This document shows positions 55,606-64,000 of a DNA stretch of 64,000 nt, one piece after another (the stretch's first letter is position 1; each line of letters opens with the position of its first letter). Made by a program: the position numbers and the translations under genes. The DNA is from an uncultured beta proteobacterium (GTDB lineage Bacteria; Pseudomonadota; Gammaproteobacteria; Burkholderiales; Burkholderiaceae_C), in assembly GCA_903823025.1 (NCBI GenBank), contig CAIJRK010000003.1, positions 80,078 through 144,077 of the forward strand. The letters run 5' to 3'. A model generated the notes under the pieces. The model did no database searches. It worked only from the letters and a program-made list of their open reading frames with translations, and was not told the origin of the DNA.

Positions 55606-56541
55606 TTAAAGCCCCAACATGAGTTTCATGTTTTGCACGGCGGCCCCGCTGGCGCCTTTACCCAAGTTATCAAGCCGGGCCACCAGCACTGCATGGCGAA
55701 AGCCATCGTCGGCGTCTTGATTGGCAAACACGCGCAGTTCCATTTGGTTGGTGTCCACCAGCGCCAGTGCATCCAATTTGTTGTCAGGGGTGGCGGGCAT
55801 CACGCTGACGTAGTTGCAGCCCGCGTAGTGTTTTGCCAGCGCTTCATGTAAGTCTTGCGCGCTGGGCTGCCCCGGCAAAAGATCAAGATGCAGCGGCAAT
55901 TGCACCAACATGCCTTGTTTGAAGTTACCCACCGAAGGCGTGAACACGGGGCGACGCAGCAAGCCTGAATAACGGATGATTTCAGACAGATGTTTGTGCT
56001 TCAGTCCTAAAGCGTACAACTCAAAAGCGGGTGCTTCGCCTTTTTCGTAGGCCTCAATCATGGGCCGTCCGCCCCCCGAATAACCGCTGACGCCGAACAA
56101 GGTCAACGGCGAATCTTTGGGAATCAAGCCTGCATCCACCAAGGGCCGAATCAGCGCAATCGCGCCTGTGGCATAGCAGCCCGGATTGGCCACACGCCGG
56201 GCTTGCGCGACCTGGGTGGCGTGACCGGCTACCAGTTCCGGAAAACCAAACACCCAGCCGGGCGCGGTGCGGTGAGCGGTGGAGGCATCAATAATTTTGG
56301 GGCCGGGCTGGCCGGTTAATCGCGCCGTCTCGTCGATCATGGCGACGGATTCAATCGCTGCTTCGTCGTGCAGGCAAAGCACGACCAAATCTACTTGGGC
56401 CATCAAGGCCTGCTTGGCGCTCGCGTCTTTGCGCAACTCGGGCGTAATGCTAACCAGTTCGATGTCAGGCATCGCTTGCAGGCGATCCCGAATTTGGAGG
56501 CCGGTGGTGCCGGCTTCGCCGTCAATAAAAATCTTGTGCAT
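55606..56541 (-). CDS. argC: N-acetyl-gamma-glutamyl-phosphate reductase (ArgC type 2)
   Basis: [21 protein letters not shown]...[23 protein letters not shown]...[17 protein letters not shown]. Confidence 0.95.
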   Translation of the reverse strand: MHKIFIDGEAGTTGLQIRDRLQAMPDIELVSITPELRKDASAKQALMAQVDLVVLCLHDEAAIESVAMIDETARLTGQPGPKIIDASTAHRTAPGWVFGFPELVAGHATQVAQARRVANPGCYATGAIALIRPLVDAGLIPKDSPLTLFGVSGYSGGGRPMIEAYEKGEAPAFELYALGLKHKHLSEIIRYSGLLRRPVFTPSVGNFKQGMLVQLPLHLDLLPGQPSAQDLHEALAKHYAGCNYVSVMPATPDNKLDALALVDTNQMELRVFANQDADDGFRHAVLVARLDNLGKGASGAAVQNMKLMLGL

Positions 56542-56702
56542 GGTGAATCTCGGTCGGATTGTCGGAAGGCACCTTGTAAGGCTGGGTAAAGTTTGGTGCG
56601 TTGGCGCATGATACATTCGACAGCTGCATAGTCCAGTGCCTGCCGCCCGGCTTACAAGCAGGCGGTTGGATCAAAAACTACCCACTCCCGAGAGAGTCCC
56701 CC

Positions 56703-57872
<1,170 letters not shown>

Positions 57873-57881
57873 GGAATAAAA

Positions 57882-58775
57882 ATGTCCATTCTCATCAATA
57901 AAGACACCAAGGTCATCACCCAAGGTATTACCGGCAAGACCGGTCAATTCCACACTGAAAAGTGCCAAGAATATGCCAACGGTAAAGAATGTTTTGTCGC
58001 GGGTGTGAACCCTAAAAAAGCGGGCGAATCCATTTTTGGTATCCCGATTTTTGCCTCCGTCAAGGAAGCTGCCAAAGACACCGGCGCCACCGTGTCCGTC
58101 ATTTACGTGCCACCAGCTGGCGCCGCCGCCGCGATCTGGGAAGCCGTTGAGGCCGATCTGGATCTGGCGATTTGCATCACCGAAGGCATCCCGGTTCGTG
58201 ACATGCTCGAACTGCGCAACAGAATGCGCGCCAAGGAAGCCGCTGGCGGCAAGAAAACCCTGCTGTTAGGCCCTAACTGCCCCGGTTTGATCACGCCTGA
58301 CGAAATCAAAATCGGCATCATGCCTGCGCACATTCACCGCAAAGGTCGCATTGGTGTGGTGAGCCGTTCCGGCACGCTGACCTATGAAGCTGTGGCGCAA
58401 TTGACCGAAATCGGTCTGGGCCAGTCCAGCGCGGTCGGCATTGGTGGCGACCCCATCAATGGCTTGAAGCACATCGACATCATGCGCGCCTTCAATGACG
58501 ATCCTGATACCGACGCCGTCATCATGATTGGCGAAATCGGCGGTCCGGACGAAGCCGAAGCCGCACGCTGGTGCAAGCTCAACATGAAAAAACCTATCGT
58601 TGGCTTCATCGCTGGCGTGACTGCACCTGCAGGCAAACGCATGGGTCATGCCGGTGCCTTGATCTCGGGTGGCGCGGACACTGCGGATGCCAAGTTGGCG
58701 GTGATGGAAGAGTGTGGTTTCACCATCACGCGCAATCCGTCTGAAATGGCGAAACTGCTCAAAGCCTTGTTGTAA
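57882..58775 (+). CDS. sucD: Succinyl-CoA ligase subunit alpha
   Basis: [31 protein letters not shown]...[23 protein letters not shown]...GHAGALI. Confidence 0.98.
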   Translation: MSILINKDTKVITQGITGKTGQFHTEKCQEYANGKECFVAGVNPKKAGESIFGIPIFASVKEAAKDTGATVSVIYVPPAGAAAAIWEAVEADLDLAICITEGIPVRDMLELRNRMRAKEAAGGKKTLLLGPNCPGLITPDEIKIGIMPAHIHRKGRIGVVSRSGTLTYEAVAQLTEIGLGQSSAVGIGGDPINGLKHIDIMRAFNDDPDTDAVIMIGEIGGPDEAEAARWCKLNMKKPIVGFIAGVTAPAGKRMGHAGALISGGADTADAKLAVMEECGFTITRNPSEMAKLLKALL

Positions 58776-58813
58776 ATTGTTTGGCCTGCAAAGGCCAAAA
58801 CAAAGACTTCATT

Positions 58814-58855
58814 AAAGCCGGATTGTCTTGAGGGACAATCCGGCTTTGGTGTTTT
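58814..58855 (+). terminator. Rho-independent terminator after sucCD
   Basis: AAAGCCGGATTGTC-ttgagg-GACAATCCGGCTTT (14-bp perfect arms) then ggtgTTTTT. Confidence 0.85.
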
Positions 58856-58887
58856 TAGTGCCAAGTGTTTCTTACAGAAAGAAGACC

Positions 58888-59586
58888 GTGGAAGAATTTC
58901 TCACCGCTCATTTTTGGCTTGCCGTAGGTCAAATCATCATGATTGATGTTTTGTTAGGAGGCGACAACGCTGTGGTTATTGCGTTGGCTTGCCGCCAGTT
59001 GCCAGCGCATTTGCGTCTCAAAGGCATTTTATGGGGTACAGCGGGCGCCATTGTGTTGCGCGTCATCCTGATCGCCTTTGCTTTGACTCTGCTGCAAGTG
59101 CCGTTCTTAAAGCTGGTCGGTGCCGCCTTGTTGCTGTGGATAGGCATCAAATTGCTGGTGCCCGAGGAAGAGGGACACAGCAACATTCAGGGCAGCGACA
59201 AGCTGTGGGCAGCGGTCAAAACGGTGATCATTGCCGACTTGGTGATGAGCATTGACAACGTGATTGCCATTGCAGGCGCCGCCACTGGTGCAGGTTCCCA
59301 GCATCAATTGCCGCTGGTGATTTTTGGTCTTCTGGTGAGCGTGCCCATCATCATTTGGGGCAGTCAATTGGTACTCAAATTGATGGACCGATTTCCGGTC
59401 ATCATCACAGTGGGTGGCATGTTATTGGGCTGGATTGCCGGTACGATGGCTCAAACCGACCCGGCTGTGAAGAACTGGTTGCCGCAGGGGCCGCTGTGGG
59501 GTTACGCCATGGGAGCCACCGGTGCGTTGGGCGTCTTTTTAGTAGGTTCTGTGCTTAAAAAACGTGCAAAACTCTCAGGCGCTTGA
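58888..59586 (+). CDS. TerC-family integral membrane protein
   Basis: FWLAVGQIIMIDVLLGGDNAVVIALACRQLPAHLRLKGILWGTAGAIVLR...ADLVMSIDNVIAIAGA. Start (GTG) approximate. Confidence 0.9.
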   Translation: MEEFLTAHFWLAVGQIIMIDVLLGGDNAVVIALACRQLPAHLRLKGILWGTAGAIVLRVILIAFALTLLQVPFLKLVGAALLLWIGIKLLVPEEEGHSNIQGSDKLWAAVKTVIIADLVMSIDNVIAIAGAATGAGSQHQLPLVIFGLLVSVPIIIWGSQLVLKLMDRFPVIITVGGMLLGWIAGTMAQTDPAVKNWLPQGPLWGYAMGATGALGVFLVGSVLKKRAKLSGA

Positions 59587-59623
59587 GATGTTCATCAACC
59601 AGTTTCAAAAATAGGAGGCGGGT

Positions 59624-60226
59624 ATGCCGAAAGTGATTATGTCGATTGACGGTGCTGTAGTTCAGGAGGTCGCCTTAACCAAGGCGCGCATCACTTTGGG
59701 TCGGCGTCCCTACAACGACATCGTGATTGACAACCTGGCGGTTAGTGGGGAACACGCGGTGTTGCATACGGTCGGTGGCGAGGTCTTTCTGGAAGACCTC
59801 AACAGTACCAATGGCTCTTACGTTAACGGCCAGGCGGTCAAGAAACAGTTGCTCCACAACGGGGACAGTATTGATGTGGGCAAAAGCAAAATCACGTTTG
59901 TCGATACGGGAGGTGCGACGGCCCGACTTGCCGAAAAATCAGGAAACTCAGGAGGTTTAGACATTTTTTCGGGGAGTGTCAAGGTTTTGTCAGGCGCTGC
60001 GACAGGCCGCGAGGTCGCCTTGACCAAAGTGGTGACGACACTCGGAAAACCCGGTGTGGCCGTGGTGGCCATCACCCGACGGCACCACGGTTTTTTCATC
60101 CAGCATGTTGAAGGCAAAGGTGACCCAGCGCTCAACGGCGTCGTTATTGGGTCTGATCCGGTGGCTTTGAAAAATGGTGACCTGATTGAATTGGCAGGTA
60201 CTCACATGCAATTTATTCAAACTTAA
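59624..60226 (+). CDS. FHA-domain protein
   Basis: ITLGRRPYNDIVIDNLAVSGEHAVLHTVGGEVFLEDLNSTNGSYVNGQAV. Confidence 0.9.
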   Translation: MPKVIMSIDGAVVQEVALTKARITLGRRPYNDIVIDNLAVSGEHAVLHTVGGEVFLEDLNSTNGSYVNGQAVKKQLLHNGDSIDVGKSKITFVDTGGATARLAEKSGNSGGLDIFSGSVKVLSGAATGREVALTKVVTTLGKPGVAVVAITRRHHGFFIQHVEGKGDPALNGVVIGSDPVALKNGDLIELAGTHMQFIQT

Positions 60227-60240
60227 CCGCATCCGATTTA

Positions 60241-62616
60241 ATGAGTGAAACCCTGCAACCTCCCATTGTCAAACGGGGCATGACCTTTGAAGCGTTTTTT
60301 TATAAAAAGCTGCAACAAGTCACTGCCCGCATTCATGCGACTGAAAACATTGAGCAAATCATGGAGGAGGCCAGTCAGGATATTTGCAAACTGTTCAATG
60401 CAGATCGCCTCACCCTTTATCTTGTCAATGAGGATCAGACTTCGATTATTTCCAAAGTCAAGACCGGGCTTAACAGCAGTCGCGACCTCAAGCTACCCAT
60501 TACGCCTCAAAGTCTGGCGGGTTACAGCGCTTTCAGCCGGCAACTGCTCAACCTGTCCGACGTTTATGACGAAGAGGCGCTCAAGCAGATTCATCCGGCC
60601 CTGACTTTTTTGAAAGAGGTGGATAAACGCTCGGGTTATCGCACCCGTCAAATGCTGGTCGCCCCTTTGCTTGACGGTGAGAAAATTTTTGGCGTGCTGC
60701 AGGTGATTAATAACAAGAGCGACCAGCCTTTTGGTGAGCTGGAAGTTGAGGGTGTGGCGCAGTTGTGTAAAACCCTGGTTACCGCCATTCGGCAACGGGG
60801 GCAAAAAGCCGAGAGTGCTGAGGTTGGTTTACGGCGTAAGCCTACCAAATATGATGGTTTGGTCGCCGATGGCGTGATCACGGAGGCCGCGCTTGAGCAA
60901 TGCTGGCAGAGTGCCCGCATTGAAGCCAAGCCCATGGAACACATTTTGCTTGTGAACCATCAAGTACAGACTGTTCAAATGGGAGCCTCGCTGGCGCAGT
61001 TTTTTAATGTGCCCTATGAGCCGTTTAGCCCTGGGCGAATTCGCTCTGAAATGCTGCATGGCGCGCTCAAGCGGGAGTTTGTCATTGAGCAGGGCTGGCT
61101 GCCGCTGGAGGAGTCGCCCGACGGTTTGATCATCATGTGTCTGGACCCGGAGGCGGTGCGTGGCTCGCGCGTAGTGCCACAGATTTTCCCTCGAATTCCC
61201 CACTTTTCTTATCGGGTGACGACGCAGGCTGAATTCACCCATACCCTCAAGCAAATTTTTGGGGTTGAGGTGGAAGGCGGCTCGATTGACGAGTTGTTGG
61301 CCGACATGGACGGCGTGCCTTTTGATGACGGCAGCGACGAGTTGTTGGTGTCGGCGGCGGCGGACAACGAGCTGGTCAAGTTCGTCAACAAAGTCATCAT
61401 TGACGCCTACTACCAAAAGGCCTCTGACATTCATATTGAGCCGATGCCGGGCAAGCTGAAAACCGGCATCCGGTTTCGTGTTGATGGTTCTTTGCAGCCT
61501 TATGTCGAGGTGCCATCGCATTTTCGTCAAGCCATGGTGACGCGCTTGAAAATCATGTGTGACCTTGATATTTCAGAGCGTCGTCGCCCGCAGGATGGCA
61601 AGATCAGTTTCAAAAAATACGGCCCGCTGGACATCGAATTGCGCGTTGCCACCATTCCATCAGCAGGCGGGGTGGAAGACGTGGTGATGCGAATTCTGGC
61701 CGGTGGTGAGCCGATTCCGCTGGACAAGTTGGGCCTGACGCCGCACAACATTGCACGCGTCATCAAAACCATAGAAAAGCCCTATGGCCTGTTCTATGTC
61801 TGCGGACCTACCGGCTCCGGCAAGACCACCACGTTGCACTCCATTCTCAAGCACCTCAATACGCCCGATACCAAAATATGGACCGCTGAAGACCCGGTAG
61901 AAATTACCCAAAAAGGTCTGCGCCAGGTGCAGGTCAACCGCAAAGCCGGTATTGATTTCGCGCTCATCATGCGCGCTTTTTTGCGGGCCGATCCTGACAT
62001 TATCATGGTCGGGGAATCGCGTGACAAAGAAACGGTGGCCATGGGTGTGGAGGCTTCGCTCACGGGTCATTTGGTGTTCTCGACTCTGCACACCAATTCG
62101 GCACCCGAGTCCATCACGCGCTTGCTCGATATGGGCATGGATCCCTTTAATTTTGCCGATGCGCTGTTGGGAATTCTGGCGCAACGACTGGCTAAAAAAC
62201 TGTGCGACTGCAAAGAATCGTATGTACCAGATGCGCAAGAGCTGCGCCGATTTGCCGTCGAATATGCCGATGAACTGAGGCACTCTGCCGTCTGGCTGGC
62301 CGACTATGAAGGGGAAATCCAAAAGCTGATTGAAAGCTGGCACCAGCTTTACGACGTGGAGGGTCAGCTCCATTTTTATCAGCACGCAGGGTGTGACAAG
62401 TGCCAACAAACCGGCTACAAAGGCCGCGTGGGTTTGCACGAGTTGCTGATCGCCACAGAGGACATCAAGAAGCTGATTCAGGAACGCGCCCGCGTCGCCG
62501 AGATATTTTCGGCGTCGGTGGAGGGCGGAATGCGCACCCTGAAGATGGACGGCATGGAGAAAGTCATGATGGGCTTGACGGACATCAAAATGGTTAGACA
62601 AGTTTGCATTAAATAA
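60241..62616 (+). CDS. GspE/PilB-family ATPase with N-terminal GAF-like domain
   Basis: YGLFYVCGPTGSGKTTTLHSIL, WTAEDPVEITQKGLRQVQVN, AFLRADPDIIMVGESRDKETV, CDKCQQTGYKGRVGLHELL; GAF-like N terminus. Confidence 0.93.
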   Translation: MSETLQPPIVKRGMTFEAFFYKKLQQVTARIHATENIEQIMEEASQDICKLFNADRLTLYLVNEDQTSIISKVKTGLNSSRDLKLPITPQSLAGYSAFSRQLLNLSDVYDEEALKQIHPALTFLKEVDKRSGYRTRQMLVAPLLDGEKIFGVLQVINNKSDQPFGELEVEGVAQLCKTLVTAIRQRGQKAESAEVGLRRKPTKYDGLVADGVITEAALEQCWQSARIEAKPMEHILLVNHQVQTVQMGASLAQFFNVPYEPFSPGRIRSEMLHGALKREFVIEQGWLPLEESPDGLIIMCLDPEAVRGSRVVPQIFPRIPHFSYRVTTQAEFTHTLKQIFGVEVEGGSIDELLADMDGVPFDDGSDELLVSAAADNELVKFVNKVIIDAYYQKASDIHIEPMPGKLKTGIRFRVDGSLQPYVEVPSHFRQAMVTRLKIMCDLDISERRRPQDGKISFKKYGPLDIELRVATIPSAGGVEDVVMRILAGGEPIPLDKLGLTPHNIARVIKTIEKPYGLFYVCGPTGSGKTTTLHSILKHLNTPDTKIWTAEDPVEITQKGLRQVQVNRKAGIDFALIMRAFLRADPDIIMVGESRDKETVAMGVEASLTGHLVFSTLHTNSAPESITRLLDMGMDPFNFADALLGILAQRLAKKLCDCKESYVPDAQELRRFAVEYADELRHSAVWLADYEGEIQKLIESWHQLYDVEGQLHFYQHAGCDKCQQTGYKGRVGLHELLIATEDIKKLIQERARVAEIFSASVEGGMRTLKMDGMEKVMMGLTDIKMVRQVCIK

Positions 62617-62799
62617 AAAACAGAGGCGCTGGCAAGGTGTCGGTCAGGCGCACTCTTGAGAAAAATCAACGGCTTGAATTTTGGGAAAACGTAAACTTTT
62701 TCTCCGAACAGGACGTTTCTAACGTGTTGAGAGTCAGCTTTAGAAACAGTAAAGCTGACTCGCCCTGTGTTTGATTTTTTCTTAATTGAGGAGCTTCAC

Positions 62800-63288
62800 A
62801 TGATGCGTTCTATGCAAAAGGGTTTTACCCTGATTGAGTTGATGATCGTGGTGGCGATTATTGGCATTTTGGCGGCAGTGGCCTTGCCTGCCTATCAAGA
62901 CTACACGGTGCGCGCCAAGGTTTCCGAGATAATTCTGGCCGCCTCGGGGTGCCGCACCAGCATCACGGAAGCCCTTCAAGTGTCGGTCACCGATGCCTCG
63001 ACAGCCCTGCCCGCTGCGTGTACCACCCAGTCCTCCAAATACGTGACCTCCGTGAGTGCTGATGCCAATGGCGTGATCACCGTCACCGCTGACGAGGCCA
63101 ATCTTTCCCAGTTGACGGCGGCGACCAATGTGTTGACCTTGGTGCCGATTCAAACGGGCACAACGGCTGTGGTCGGCACGACCGACGGTGGCAAGTCGAT
63201 TGCTGGATGGCGTTGCGGCTTGCCCGCCGATGGCACCACCATTCCGGCTAAATATTTGCCTGCTTCATGCCGTGGCACTTATCCATAA
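62800..63288 (+). CDS. Type IV pilin (PilA/PilE-like)
   Basis: [40 protein letters not shown]-terminal disulfide-loop-like C...C pair. Confidence 0.93.
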   Translation: MMRSMQKGFTLIELMIVVAIIGILAAVALPAYQDYTVRAKVSEIILAASGCRTSITEALQVSVTDASTALPAACTTQSSKYVTSVSADANGVITVTADEANLSQLTAATNVLTLVPIQTGTTAVVGTTDGGKSIAGWRCGLPADGTTIPAKYLPASCRGTYP

Positions 63289-63315
63289 GTCAGGTTTAGT
63301 CAGGTTTTAGACATT

Positions 63316-63340
63316 AAAAAAGCACCGGGTTTGCCGGTGC
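63316..63340. terminator. Hairpin downstream of the pilin gene
   Basis: AAAAAA-GCACCGG-gttt-GCCGGTGC. Confidence 0.5.
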
Positions 63341-63753
63341 CTTCTTAAAACGCCTCTCAATGTGGGGGCGCTGTTTTTTATATACCCGTCAGGGTTTGTC
63401 TCCTGGGTCTCTCACCTTCAGCTGGCCTGAGGCCCGTTGATGATTGGCATGAATATACGCTGAGGTCAGCAGTTTAAACATCAGGGCTTACCCTTTGTTG
63501 ACTCGCTGTGTTTGGGTGTCATTTAAAAGCGTTGGCGCTTGGTCGCTTTGTGATGGTGAATTCCAGCGGATTGAAGGACTTCGGTAACGACGCGTAGTGC
63601 CGGGAAAAATATGGCGTACCCGCTCGCAAAACGTGGCTCAAACCTCATCAGGTAGTTGACGAAAACTGCCGTCGAATTGACGACATATGAAGCATCACGT
63701 TATACACAAGTCCCCCATGCGTTATGCTACATATTTAATAGCGGGTGATAAAA

Positions 63754-64000
63754 ATGAGTTGGGCTGTCACTGAATTTGAAAGTCTCGATCTGGGCGACCC
63801 CAGACGTAATCGGCGCGCCATTCGCCTGATGGAGAAGTTGAGCGCCAAACCCACAGCCAGCATCCCCGGTGCCTGTGGCGACTGGGCCGACACCCTGGGC
63901 GCCTACCGCTTCTTTAACAATGAAGACGTCGAGTGGCCCGCCATACTGGCCCCTCACATCCAGAACTCGGTTGCCCGCATGGCTGCCCATGACGTTGTCC
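63754..64000 (+). CDS. IS4-family (Tn5-like) transposase, truncated by window edge
   Basis: MSWAVTEFESLDLGDPRRNRRAIRLMEKLSAKPTASIPGACGDWADTLGAYRFFNNEDVEWPAILAPHIQ. Confidence 0.88.
   Translation, partial: MSWAVTEFESLDLGDPRRNRRAIRLMEKLSAKPTASIPGACGDWADTLGAYRFFNNEDVEWPAILAPHIQNSVARMAAHDVV

Noticed and set aside
61660-62601. 313-aa minus-strand ORF opposite the GspE/PilB-type ATPase
   Set aside because: Shadow ORF; the plus frame carries all conserved ATPase motifs.

Overview
The window reads as a betaproteobacterial (Burkholderiales/Comamonadaceae-like) chromosome segment. It has two conserved housekeeping flanks and one large accessory insertion. Left flank (1-8732): Sel1-repeat protein, DAHP synthase, GlcF/GlcE, SMP-30 lactonase, AmtB, GlnK and the 5' half of comM (yifB). 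Right flank (41116-64000): 3' half of comM, Cache/CheW protein, YchJ, TopB with a SWIB tail, SET protein, BirA, two-component system, MarR, RecA/RecX, ArgC, SucCD, TerC, FHA, GspE/PilB-type ATPase, pilin and an IS4-like transposase. Between them, 8733-41115 (32,383 bp) is a Tn7-like transposon inserted in comM. It has TGT...ACA ends, a 5-bp target duplication GCGGT, repeated TnsB-type sites at both ends, and a tnsA-tnsB-tnsC-tniQ-zinc-ribbon operon at the right end. Its cargo is a defence island: a LexA-like repressor with a DUF5131 (Gp37/Gp68) protein and two TcmP-like proteins; a type ISP restriction-modification enzyme behind a 20-bp inverted repeat; a NUC-type endonuclease; a STAND NTPase with an N-terminal HEPN-like motif and a C-terminal cold-shock-like domain; attC-like sites with small HEPN-like proteins; and a Cap15-type CBASS pair. 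A 437-bp non-autonomous mini-Tn7-like element (perfect 5-bp TSD GCTGG, different TnsB-site family) is nested in the cargo and interrupts a decayed 3'-5' exonuclease gene. The strongest candidates for undescribed biology are the HEPN-STAND-TPR-CSD protein, the S24/DUF5131/TcmP module and the nested mini-element. All domain and family calls are from reading sequence only; no searches were run.
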